This document shows, one piece after another, positions 19,481 to 30,300 of a stretch of 64,000 nucleotides of DNA. Under the pieces are notes generated by a model, which made no database searches, had not been told where the DNA came from, and saw only the letters and a list, made by a program, of their open reading frames with translations. Each line of letters starts with the position of its first letter. Position 1 is the first letter of the stretch. This DNA comes from Methanococcoides sp. Lineage in GTDB: Archaea; Halobacteriota; Methanosarcinia; Methanosarcinales; Methanosarcinaceae. Where the stretch lies: contig JAIORD010000014.1 of the NCBI GenBank assembly GCA_021108275.1, positions 90,186 through 154,185 of the forward strand, given 5' to 3'. Both the position numbers and the translations under genes were made by a program.

Positions 19481-20068
19481 TTAACTTTGAGAAACATTAT
19501 CTGTATTTATAAGTCTAAAAGCACGATAATAATTTGCATCCTTGATTTTTCCGAACAAACTAAGATCAAAACCACTGAACTTTCCTGGATAAAATGTAAC
19601 AAGTGGTATATTACCAAGAATTGGCTGTAAATTATTAAGAATAGTGTGAGAGCGAACTATCGGCCAGGCCTTACCTACGCCGTTCAAAAAGATTATTTGG
19701 AAACCGGTATTCTCATCCATTTTTTGCTGGATGGTATTTTTTAGAATCTCGGGCTTTAACATCAATTTCATCTTTTTAAGTAATTCCTCAGAGCCTTTGC
19801 TCTCTTCAAAAGCAATGATCTTTTCTGCAGATATTTTCTTCTCTATTATCTCAAGACATATATCAAAAAGATCGATCTCAAGCACCTGAATTGAGTTTTT
19901 CTCTAGATTTGATATTATCTTTATGATAGTATCTCTAAGAAGTAGTTCCTTCTCAGGAGGATAATCGAATATCCAAAAAGGGATTTCATTACCAAGGCCC
20001 TTTGACTTTAGAAAGTCCTCTTTTTGTAGTTCTTCCTTTAATAATTCCAATCTCTCTTCCAGTTTCAT
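19481..20068 (-). CDS. brxB: BrxB (DUF1788)
   Basis: 195 residues, matching the small BREX core protein BrxB. Characteristic strings are KGLGNEIPFWIFDYPPEKE, VLEIDLFDICLEII, FQIIFLNGVGKAWPIVRSHT and PLVTFYPGKFSGFDLSLFGK, ending in DANYYRAFRL. BrxB is essential for BREX function; it acts as a scaffold with PglZ and BrxC and no catalytic residues are evident. It is second to last in the upstream part of the operon, 14 nt before brxC and 70 nt after the DUF7662-like gene. Confidence 0.92.
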   Translation of the reverse strand: MKLEERLELLKEELQKEDFLKSKGLGNEIPFWIFDYPPEKELLLRDTIIKIISNLEKNSIQVLEIDLFDICLEIIEKKISAEKIIAFEESKGSEELLKKMKLMLKPEILKNTIQQKMDENTGFQIIFLNGVGKAWPIVRSHTILNNLQPILGNIPLVTFYPGKFSGFDLSLFGKIKDANYYRAFRLINTDNVSQS

Positions 20069-20138
20069 AATCGAAGGGTAGTTATTTCTAAAAATATTTA
20101 AACATAGCCTTTATATTTACAAGAGTATCAAATTATGT

Positions 20139-20813
20139 TTATATTTTGGTTCCATTCAAACTCTCTATTTTACCAGCACCAATATCATAGAAAAAGAATT
20201 CCAATACATCCACAAGAGCACCATATCTCTTCAACCACTCTTCAGGTACACGCTTATCGTTTCCAAATATAAGGAACCTATGTTTTGCTTCTGTTTTTTC
20301 TAAAAGCCATACATGTTCTGCAATAGTCGCAAACTTTGCTGGTGGAAGAAACTTTCCACGGACCATTGTATAGAACTTCGCATCCCCTACAATCTTATTT
20401 TCAGCAGATATCATGTCAAAGATCTTAGGAACACCAGGATACTTGCCAGCAAACAAAGGTCCTGAATAGTATTTTGACATAAAAATACGAGCTTTCTCTT
20501 CAAATTCAGCTGCAGAGATGGATACTTCTGTTGGCACATAATCTTCGGTTTGTTGAATTACTGCTAGTTTTTCTTTTTTGGTGAAAACAACGATCTGGTT
20601 TGTTAAGTCCACTCTTGCTTTCCAGCCCATGGCCAACCATCCATCAAGAGTATGTGTATGTGAATCGGCATTATTGGCCCACCAAGCCGGGTAAGTTCTT
20701 GCAGATTTAGGTAAAGGAAATCCTAAAATGCTTCCTACTTCATCGAAAGTGAGCTTCAATATAGTTTTTTCACTGTTTTTTAAATGAACACCAAGTTTTG
20801 AATATTTACCCAT
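20139..20813 (-). CDS. DUF7662-like protein upstream of brxB (in place of brxA)
   Basis: 224 residues. The first 75 residues (VHLKNSEKTILKLTFDEVGSIL..., then LPKSARTYPAWWANN, ...GWLAMGWKARVDL) match the small DNA-modification-associated DUF7662 fold, in which a Trp-Trp pair and a following GW are conserved. The C-terminal 130 residues include PGVPKIFDMISAENKIVGDAKFY, which could be a nuclease-like D...D-x-K arrangement, but this is uncertain. A good ribosome site (GGGGGAAG) precedes the ATG. Type 1 BREX normally has brxA (DUF1819) in this place; none is seen here. Whether this protein replaces BrxA is open. Confidence 0.65.
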   Translation of the reverse strand: MGKYSKLGVHLKNSEKTILKLTFDEVGSILGFPLPKSARTYPAWWANNADSHTHTLDGWLAMGWKARVDLTNQIVVFTKKEKLAVIQQTEDYVPTEVSISAAEFEEKARIFMSKYYSGPLFAGKYPGVPKIFDMISAENKIVGDAKFYTMVRGKFLPPAKFATIAEHVWLLEKTEAKHRFLIFGNDKRVPEEWLKRYGALVDVLEFFFYDIGAGKIESLNGTKI

Positions 20814-20963
20814 TTAACTTCCCCCATTAGATTGAAACTTATTGAGAATAATAACTCCACACCTTATCGCACTCTTCAGTTCCATATCAACTTAGCTCTT
20901 CATAATGAGTGCTTCTTCAATAAATGTCATTTAGTGAAATGTTTTCTAAATCAGAAATAAGAT

Positions 20964-23900
20964 TCATTCCCCATTATACCACTCACAAAGCCCCTTATAG
21001 TCACAATAATAGCAATTCGGCTCTGCATCGATCTCAAATTCATCCCTCATAACCCTCTCAACCACATCATTGATGGAATCAACAACCGAACCGATCTTCC
21101 CTTCATCAACATCAATCATCCGAAGCTCCTGGACCTCTGGATTGACATAGAGGTGACCTGCTTTTACCGGCAGCTTTCCATACATCTCCTTCACTGCAAG
21201 ACAATACAAGGCTATTTGGACATCATCCTTCAGCTTGTTCTTGGAAAGCGTAGTTTTCCCGGTCTTGTAGTCGATGACAATATATTCTCCTTCAGGTGTC
21301 TTGTCGATCCTGTCGATCAATCCTGCAAAATGAGCTCCGTTAAGCTCGAGATCGAACCATTCTTCAACTGCAACCGTTTCGTTGGGATTATCTTCTTCAA
21401 AGCGGAACCAGAACTCCAGCATCTTCTTCATCTTGCTGTGTTCCTGCCCCTCCATTGTACTGGAAGGATATGCTGTAGGGTCCCAAATGTCCTCAAGCAT
21501 CTTTTTAGCCATTCCAATATCAATATTGTCTCCCTTCATATCCATACTAGACAACTGTTCATAGACAGAATGCACATCTGTACCCACCTGGAAAAAGGTC
21601 TTCTGCGGAGTAGGTATGTTGAGCACAGAACCATACTTGAACTTTAACGGACAATCCTGGTATGTCTTGATCTTCGAAGCCGAGAACCTCATGTTCGGAT
21701 CAACAAGTGGTGGTATATTACCATCAATGAGATCCTCTAATTCCTTCGGTTCTTTCGGGTTGACCTGCAGGAGATCCTTCATATCAAAAGTGGACAGATT
21801 GCCTTCATCCTCGATCTCTTTCAATTGAGCAAGAATCACAAGAGATTCCAGAGCCTGCTTTAACTGACCCTGTTTTGAATACATATTGACCAGTTGGAGA
21901 TATTCATCCTTTTTCTTCATCAAAGGTGAAACATCATCAACCTCGTTCTTCCGTTCAAATTTATCTGCTTCGATAAACTCTATCAGAGGATTTGACGTGT
22001 ATTCAAGCTGTGCAAGGAACTCACTTGGTGTAACTCCTCTCTTGTTCCCTTCATACTTTTCAGGGAATACGAGGTACAGTTGCTCCTTTGCTCTTGTCAT
22101 GGCAACATATGCCAACCTTCTTTCCTCTTCAAGATGCAGCACTTTTTCGTCCACGTCCCTTTGCCGACCCTTTGAAAGGGCTTTTGGTACCGTGAATGTC
22201 TTTCTTCTATAGGTCAGAGGAAGATGTCTGGTAGCCATGTCGCAGACAAAAACGACCTTTGCTTCTTTGCCCTTTGACTGGTGAATTGTCATTATCTTTA
22301 CAGTATCCTCATCACTGGATACTCCCTCATCCAACTCAAGCCCGAACACCAGTTCAAGATCCTCTACCACGGTCTCAAGCTCACTGCCACCATCAACAAG
22401 TTCAAGGTCCTCCACAGTGCTGATGAGTGAATTCAGGATCGTGATGTTCCTTCTGGATGCTGATGTGTCTTCCTGCAACTGTGTCCTGTAAAAGTCGGTC
22501 TTCTCTGATAGCAGGTATTTTACAGTATCAGATGGCAGGTGATTCTTTTTGAATTCGATCAGTTCATTAAGGCGGGATACTATCGATAGGATCAATCCTT
22601 TCTGGCTGAGTTCAAGTTCGTCAAGATGGTAAAGCAACACAGAATATATCCCATCGCCTACAGTGCTGTCAGCCCTGCTTATCTTCAATGCCTGAAGGTT
22701 GATCTTCTGTAGATCATGTTCGCTCACTCCCTCCCTTGATAATATCTTTGCAAAGCCTATGCCGTTGTTGAAAGGGTTAGCAACTACATGGAGATATGCC
22801 ATTGCTTCCCTGACTACCGGGAAACGGTTCAGTTGGAGACTACCGACAAATTCTACCGGGATCATCCTTTGTTTTAGTGATTCACTGAACTTCTTACCAT
22901 CAGCCCTTTTTCGGGTAAGTATGAAGATCTCACCTGGCTGAACACCGTCATTGACCATGTTCTCGATCTCTTCAGCAACATATTCTGCTTCACTTACATC
23001 ATCAGGTGCTTTAACGACTTTGACCTCGCTCTTTTCTCCGTTGTGGGCTGTTAGGTTCTTCTCCTGCCTCTGCGGATTGTTCGAGATCAGTTGCTGGGAC
23101 AACTGCACAATCTGTGAACTTGACCTGTAGTTCTTTTCAAGCGGAATCTTCTCAAGGGATCTGTAGTATTCCTCTAATTGTTCTATGTTAGCAAGATATG
23201 CGCCTCTGAAACGATAGATGCACTGATCATCATCAGCGACACAGGTCAGGTTATTGCCATCAGCTATTAGGTGCACTAGAAAGAGCTGTGCAAAATTGGT
23301 GTCCTGGAACTCATCTACAAGAATGTAATCATACCTGGCTTTCACCATATTCTTGACAACATCATTTGTCTCAAGAAGGTTACATGCCATGGAGATCATG
23401 TCGTCATAGTCAAGGAATCCATTATCACTTTTGTACTGCTGGTAATGTCCATAGAACCTTGCAAGATCACTTAGCTTGAGCAGAATATCCTTTTCTCCTT
23501 CATCTATGCCCTCAGCTTCCAGATCGCGACTTGCATATTCCTCCAGATCCTTCGGGGATACCAGATGGTCCTTCAACTGGGATACACCTTCCAGCAAACT
23601 GGTAATAAGGTCGTATGGTTGTGGCGGAATAGCTAGGTCCTCAAAGCCGAACGAATCGATGTTCTTGATACCCCAAACATGTGAATGCTCCTTTGAGATC
23701 AGCTTTGCATTCTGGTTTATGCCAAGGTAAAGGGAGAACTCACGTATCAGGTCATTACAGAATGAGTGGAAGGTGGAAACTGTTATACCACTCCCAACAC
23801 CTATTTTAGTCTCTATCCTTTCCTGCATCTCTCCGGCTGCTTTTTCCGAGAATGTCAATGCCAGTATCCTTTCAGGAGACAGACCATTTTCAGTGAGATC

Positions 23901-24020
23901 GACCACTTTTTCTGTGATGGTGAAGGTCTTTCCGGAGCCGGGACCTGCAAGGATTAGTAAGGGTCCATCAGTGTAGGTGACAGCTTTGGTTTGTTGTGGA
24001 TCAAGATCTGTGTTTGTCAT
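20964..24020 (-). CDS. UvrD/Rep-type SF1 helicase fused to AddB-like iron-sulfur nuclease
   Basis: 1018 residues. UvrD-type motifs: Walker A AGPGSGKTFTITEK (about 25-38), LTFSEKAAGEM, the DEFQDT box (about 237-242), DDDQCIYRFRGA, MTIHQSKGKEAKVVFV, and VAMTRAKEQLYLVF. The C-terminal part has a RecB-type PD-(D/E)XK nuclease: GLIDRID then VIDYKTGKT (about 900-918). Cysteines in TYQDCPLKFKYG and CYYCDYKGLC (last 15 residues) fit the 4Fe-4S staple of AddB-type nucleases. It would unwind and degrade DNA ends. It leads the minus-strand gene row, 150 bp before the DUF7662-like gene, so it may be an accessory of the BREX locus or an independent defence enzyme. Confidence 0.88.
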   Translation of the reverse strand: MTNTDLDPQQTKAVTYTDGPLLILAGPGSGKTFTITEKVVDLTENGLSPERILALTFSEKAAGEMQERIETKIGVGSGITVSTFHSFCNDLIREFSLYLGINQNAKLISKEHSHVWGIKNIDSFGFEDLAIPPQPYDLITSLLEGVSQLKDHLVSPKDLEEYASRDLEAEGIDEGEKDILLKLSDLARFYGHYQQYKSDNGFLDYDDMISMACNLLETNDVVKNMVKARYDYILVDEFQDTNFAQLFLVHLIADGNNLTCVADDDQCIYRFRGAYLANIEQLEEYYRSLEKIPLEKNYRSSSQIVQLSQQLISNNPQRQEKNLTAHNGEKSEVKVVKAPDDVSEAEYVAEEIENMVNDGVQPGEIFILTRKRADGKKFSESLKQRMIPVEFVGSLQLNRFPVVREAMAYLHVVANPFNNGIGFAKILSREGVSEHDLQKINLQALKISRADSTVGDGIYSVLLYHLDELELSQKGLILSIVSRLNELIEFKKNHLPSDTVKYLLSEKTDFYRTQLQEDTSASRRNITILNSLISTVEDLELVDGGSELETVVEDLELVFGLELDEGVSSDEDTVKIMTIHQSKGKEAKVVFVCDMATRHLPLTYRRKTFTVPKALSKGRQRDVDEKVLHLEEERRLAYVAMTRAKEQLYLVFPEKYEGNKRGVTPSEFLAQLEYTSNPLIEFIEADKFERKNEVDDVSPLMKKKDEYLQLVNMYSKQGQLKQALESLVILAQLKEIEDEGNLSTFDMKDLLQVNPKEPKELEDLIDGNIPPLVDPNMRFSASKIKTYQDCPLKFKYGSVLNIPTPQKTFFQVGTDVHSVYEQLSSMDMKGDNIDIGMAKKMLEDIWDPTAYPSSTMEGQEHSKMKKMLEFWFRFEEDNPNETVAVEEWFDLELNGAHFAGLIDRIDKTPEGEYIVIDYKTGKTTLSKNKLKDDVQIALYCLAVKEMYGKLPVKAGHLYVNPEVQELRMIDVDEGKIGSVVDSINDVVERVMRDEFEIDAEPNCYYCDYKGLCEWYNGE
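21648..21657 (-). other. First Cys of the iron-sulfur staple in the helicase-nuclease
   Basis: The codons for QDCPLK lie here. With the C-x2-C-x5-C at the C-terminus this completes the four-cysteine set expected of AddB-type 4Fe-4S nucleases. Confidence 0.45.
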
Positions 24021-24316
24021 TGTGTAGTCTCTGTGTTATCTTAAATCTGTGTTATTGAATTGTATAGCAACATCTGCCAGCATTTCTTCTATTATTTTTT
24101 TTGTATTTCTCGATTTTAATCATTATAAATGTTTCTAGCAGTTCTGAGAACACGTTGATTCCAATTTGTAGAAATCGATGTGAAGCTTGCTAATATATTG
24201 CATCATTTCTAATATTTAGGAAGTGTATAAAGAATTATATATGTTCATATCGTTACTATCCCAAATTAAAAAAATATCATATATTTTCATCAGATTATTT
24301 TAGACGGAGCAATGAT
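24021..24316. promoter_or_regulatory. Divergent promoter region between the helicase-nuclease and DUF4011 genes
   Basis: This AT-rich gap of 296 bp has no coding signal. For the plus-strand gene a TATA-like AATTATATATG lies at 24233-24243, about 75 nt before the ATG, and GGAG at 24306 serves as ribosome site. The promoter of the minus-strand gene should lie in the left half. Confidence 0.5.
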
Positions 24317-27300
24317 ATGAGTAGTGTTAAAAAAGAGTTGGAAGTAGCAAGGCACAAGTTATTGGATCTCACAATGCGCAACCGACTATTAAATTTCCGT
24401 CCATCAAAAGCCAGAACAATAAGAGTGGTGGGTGAAATTCCAAGAGAGGTCTATGACCGATTGGTTATTCAAGAAAAGAAAATGGAGTTCCGTCCAAAAT
24501 CCAAAAATCAAGATTGGAAATATGTATTATTTGCTGATGATAATAAGTCGAACATATCAACTGTAGATATTGACTCTAATGATGCAACTATATACTGGGA
24601 AATGCCAGAACAAATCAAAAAAGTGGGGCGTAAACACACTAATCGTTTTCTTCAAACCACGTTAAAATATGAAGAGCTACATAAAAAATTGAAGAATATT
24701 CACCAACAATCCCAATCTGTACTTAATGAACAAGGATATACAGTTCTATATCTAGCTCTTGGGTTTCTACAGTGGGAAGATTCTACCAATAATTCCAAAC
24801 TAAAACAGTCACCATTAATTCTTGTTCCTGTTGAATTAGTTCGCACAAATGTGGTTGGTTCTTTTCAATTATCATGGACAGGGGAAGATATATTCACAAA
24901 TATCTCTCTACAAGCAAAACTTATTGATGAGGACGTTTTGCTTCCTGAATTTGAAATGCCCGACGAGAAAGATGGATTGAATCAATACTATCAAAATGTT
25001 GCAAAGGCTATAGCAAAAAAAACCAACTGGAAAGTTCTAGATGACATCAACTTGAGTTTCTTTAGCTTTACAAAATTTGTTATGTATAAAGATCTTGATC
25101 CGATGGCATGGCCAAAGAAAAAGGCTCCAAATAAACATCCTTTGATAAAGTCTATATTTAATCCTAATACCAAAATTTGTGATACCGAATTTTCGGAAGA
25201 TAATGTTGATAAAAAAATTAATGATCAAGATGTTTACCATGTTATGGATGCTGATCCATCTCAAATTGCAGTGATTGAGGATGTTAAATCTGGCAAAAAT
25301 ATGGTAGTAGAAGGTCCACCTGGGACCGGAAAATCACAAACAATCACAAATATCATTGCTGAGCTTCTGGCAGCAGGAAAATCAGTACTTTTTGTTAGCG
25401 AAAAGATGGCAGCTCTTGAAGTAGTAAAAAGTCGTCTTGACCAGGTGGGCTTGGGTGACTTTTGCCTTGAACTACATAGTAGAAAATCAAACAAAAAGGA
25501 GGTTCTCAAAGAACTCGAACGTACTGTTTTCCTATCACCTCCGAAATCGTCATCATTAGGTACCAGTTTTAAAAAATTAGAAAATCTTAAAATGGAATTA
25601 AATGGTTATGCAAACGCATTGCAAGATCCTTTTGGTTGTATCGAGCAATCTCCATTTAATCTCTATTGTATGAAAGAAGATGCATTACGTTATTTTGAAA
25701 GTGTTGGAACCGAAATGCCAAATGTTAAGTTTTTCAATATTGAGAAATGTAGCCAAACGGATTGGACAGAAACGATATCAGCTCTTTCAAACCTTTCTGA
25801 TGTATTGCCTCTTGTTAAACCAGTCACTAATCACCAATGGAAAGGGTGTAAGCCAAGAATTGTACTTCCCTCTGATGAATATGATATTGAAAAACTACTT
25901 GAAAAATGTAAAATATCATTAGATAATCTTGTGGCTGCAGTAGATTACCTTTGTCAACTTAGTTCGACAAATTATCCCCATTCACTAAAAGAAATCCAAT
26001 CATCGATTTCAGCTGCGATGGTTGTGGCACTATCAGAACCTATCGATAAAGATATTTTATTAAATGAAAATTGGGACAAAGTACCTAACACAACAACAGC
26101 TCTAATTACAAAAGTTAAGGATTTTCAGGAGCAAAGTTCAGCAATACATTTTACATTTATGGAAGGTGTTTCTGAAGAAGACATTGAATCTGCTATCACA
26201 AATTATAGGGAACTATGTGATAAGTATTTCATAATTCAATTTTTTGATAGCACATGTATTAAGCATCCATGGAAGGAAAATGAATATCATGAGATAGCTT
26301 CGCCTGATGAAATTGAAATATTGATTGATAACTGTAATATTTCTTTACATAAGTTGGAGAATGCAATTAATCTTGTATGCGAGAATAGTTCGATAAATAG
26401 GCCTCTAACTTTAGATGAAATAGAACCCTCGATTTCATCTGCAACGGTTGTGGCACTATCAGAACCTATCGAGAAAGATATTTTATTAAATGAAAATTGG
26501 GACAAAGTACCTAACACAACAGCAACTGCTCTAATTACAAAAGTTAAGGATTTTCAGAAGCAAAGTTCAGCAACACATTCTACATTTATAGGAAGTATAT
26601 TTGAAGAAAACATTGAATCTGTTATCACAAAGTATAGGGAACTATGCGATAAGTATTTCATAATTCAATTTTTTGATAACACATGTATTAAGCATCCATG
26701 GAAGGAAAATAAACATCATGAGATAGTTTCGCCTGATGAAATTGAAATATTGATTGATAAATGTAAAATATCTTTAAATGGTTTGGAGAATGCAATTAAT
26801 CTCGTATGTGAGAGCAGTTCGATAAGTAGACCTCTTACTTTAGAAGAAATAGAAACCTCGATTTCTGCTTTAATGGTTATGGCATTATCATATCCTATCG
26901 ATAAAGAGATTTTATTAAATCAAGACTGGAATGAACGTAGTAATAAAGCAAAATTATTAATTAAACAAGTAGAAGATTTCCATAGACAACGCTTTGCTTT
27001 AAATTCCAGATTTAGGGAAAATATCTTTGATCAGGATATTGAATCTATTGTCAATGAATATAAACAACTATCTGCAAAATTCATAACTTCTCGAATATTT
27101 AACAGTAGATATCGCTACTTAAAAAATGAAATCTCTTCATTTTACAAAGATACAGTTCCTAAAAAAACAAGATTTAGCTCCTCGGATTTATATGAGCTAT
27201 CGGCATGCAGTCAATCCCGAATAAAAATTCGAAACTTGAATGGAAGTGGTCGAAGCCTTTTTGGTTCACATTGGGCAGATGAAGAAAGTGATCCACAAAT

Positions 27301-30300
27301 ACTCAATTCTTTTGCGGAATGGGTCGTATCTTTCCGTCAATATTTTATGGAAGATGTATTCAACAATCAAGTGGTCGACAAAATCAGTTCAGGTATTTCA
27401 AAGGATAATGTGAAAAAAAGCATAGATGATCTCTCTAGAGCCACAGAATACTTTATTGAACAACGTAATAATTTAGCAAATCGTGTAGGAGTACCCGAAC
27501 ACTTATTGTTCCACACAAATGATGGGGATGTTTCTTTCGAAGATATAAATGTTCAATTAGAATTATGGAAAAATGGTATTTTAGAACTTCAAAGATGGAA
27601 GAACATCACCACCAAATTCTACATTAATACCTCTCCTGAAAAGGCAGAAGAGATTCTTTCAGACTTAAATGAACTTTCCACATGCGTTCAATCTCGAAAT
27701 GAAATTCGAGACTTAAATAAAACGGGACTAAGTTTTTTTGGTTCACATTGGAAAGATGAAGAAAGTGATCCACAAATACTCAATTCCTTTGTGGAATGGG
27801 TCGTATCTTTCCGTCAGCAGTTTTTGGAAGATGCATTCAATAATCAAGTGGTCGACAAAATCAGTTCAGGTATTTCAAAGGATAATGTGAAAAAAAGCAT
27901 AGATGATCTCTCTAGAGCCACAGAATACTTTATTGAACAACGTAATAATTTAGCAAATCGTGTAGGAGTACCCGAACACTTATTGTTCCACACAAATGAT
28001 GGGGATGTTTCTTTCGAAGATATAAATGTTCAATTAGAATTATGGAAAAATGGTATTTTAGAACTTCAAAGATGGAAGAACATCACCACCAAATTCTACA
28101 GTAATACCTCTCCTGAAAAGGCAGAGGTGATTCTTTCAGACTTAAATGAACTTTTCGCATGCGTTCAATCTCGAAATGAAATTCGAGACTTAAATAAAAC
28201 GGGACAGAGTCTTTTTGGATTACACTGGAAAGATGAAGTAAGTGACTTACAAACACTACAATATTTTGTAGAATGGATGATGTCCTTCCGACAACATTTA
28301 TTCAACAAATCATTTGATGACCAAATCTTTGACAAGATTAGTTCTGGCGTCTCTAAAAGAGATCTGGAGAAAGCAATAGAAAGTGTAGCAAAAATGTTGG
28401 ATCTCTTTGTTGAACAACGAGATAAATTATTTACTCGGCTTAGTTTAGATTACGAATTAGTATTTGGTACAAGTCTTGAAGATATCTGCATTGAGGACAT
28501 GGACTGTCAACTTCAGTTGTGGAAAGAAGCGATCCCAAAACTCCAACAATGGGGTCAATTTACTGATTGTAGGGATCAATGTCTTGATACGTTTGCAGCT
28601 CCAATTGTAAATCTTGTTGATTTGGATCTCATAGAGTCTGATGCAATAATTCCATGCCTTGAAGGTAATTTCGCAGATAATCTTCTTAGATGCGCATTTA
28701 TGAAAAAACAACCCTTAAAATGTTTTATGGGTGAACTTCATGAAAAGAAAATAAAAACGTTTGCAAAACTCGATCATGAGCTAATTATCAAGAACCGACA
28801 AAGACTTGTGCATTTGCTTTATGAAAAGCAACCACAAATTCTTAGAGGTGCGTCTCCAAATTCGGAGGTTGGTATTCTATTAGGGGAATTTAGCCGAAAG
28901 CGCAGGCACATGCCAATTAGAAAACTAATGAATAATGCTGGTGGCTTAATACAAAAGATTAAACCTTGTTTTATGATGAGTCCACTATCAATAGCTCAGT
29001 TCCTTGACCCTTTCAATATATATTTTGATGTGGTTGTTTTTGATGAGGCCAGCCAGGTACGACCTGAAGATGCTTTAGGAGCATTATTGCGTGCAAACCA
29101 ATGTGTTATAATAGGCGATACTCGTCAGCTTCCACCGACCAGTTTCTTTGACAACATAGTTGATTCAATAGATGACTCCGATGAAGATATATCAACTTCA
29201 TTATCGGATATCGAAAGCATTCTTCACTTATGCAAACGTAGTTTCCTGACAAAGAATTTACGTTGGCACTATCGAAGTAGGCATGAATCATTGATTGCAG
29301 TTTCTAATCAGGAATTCTATGATAAGAGACTTGTAATCTACCCATCACCCATGGCTGATCTGGAACATTTGGGCCTGAAATTTGTTCATCTACCTGATTC
29401 AATTTATGATCGTGGAAAAACCTCAGTGAATAGAGATGAAGCAAAAAAGGTGGCAAAAGCTGCTCTAGAGCATTTCACGAAATATCCAGATAAAAGCCTT
29501 GGTATTGGTACATTTAATGTAAGACAACAGCAAGCCATATTTGAAGAAGTTGAAATGTTGTTAATGGAACATCCTGATATGACTGAGTTTTTCGAGAATA
29601 AACATCCAGATCATTTCTTTGTCAAAAACTTAGAAACAATACAGGGTGACGAGAGAGATGTTATTTTTATCAGTGTTGGTTTTGGTTTCGATAAAGACCA
29701 TAATCTTAGTCTTAATTTTGGTCCACTCAATCGTGAAGGTGGAGAAAGACGTTTAAATGTTTTGATAACTCGTGCACGTGAAAAATGTGTTGTCTTCTCC
29801 AATTTCCAAGCAAAAGATTTAGCAACTACTCAAACTTCACCATTTGGTGTGAAAGCTTTGAAAATATTCATGGATTTTGCTGAGAACAGAAATCTCCACA
29901 GCATTAATTCTGCGGAAGAAGATAGTAATTCATCTTTTGAAAAATCGATTTATGACTTCCTTCTTGATTGTGGATATGATGTAGAAAAACAAGTTGGTTG
30001 TGCTGGGTATCGCCTAGATATGGCGATTCTTGACCCCAGATCCCCCGGAAGATATATTTTAGGAATCGAATGTGATGGTGAAAAATATCATTCATCTCAA
30101 GTTGCACGAGATAGGGATAGGCTACGCCAACAGATCCTTGAAAACCTAGGCTGGACAATTCATCGTATTTGGTCCACAGACTGGTATCGCAATAAAAATG
30201 ATTGCCGGATGAAGCTGAGGAAAGCCATTGAGAAAGCTAAACGAAAGAATACCACACATCCAATAACTAAGAGAAAACCATTGGAAAAATCAGTACAAAC

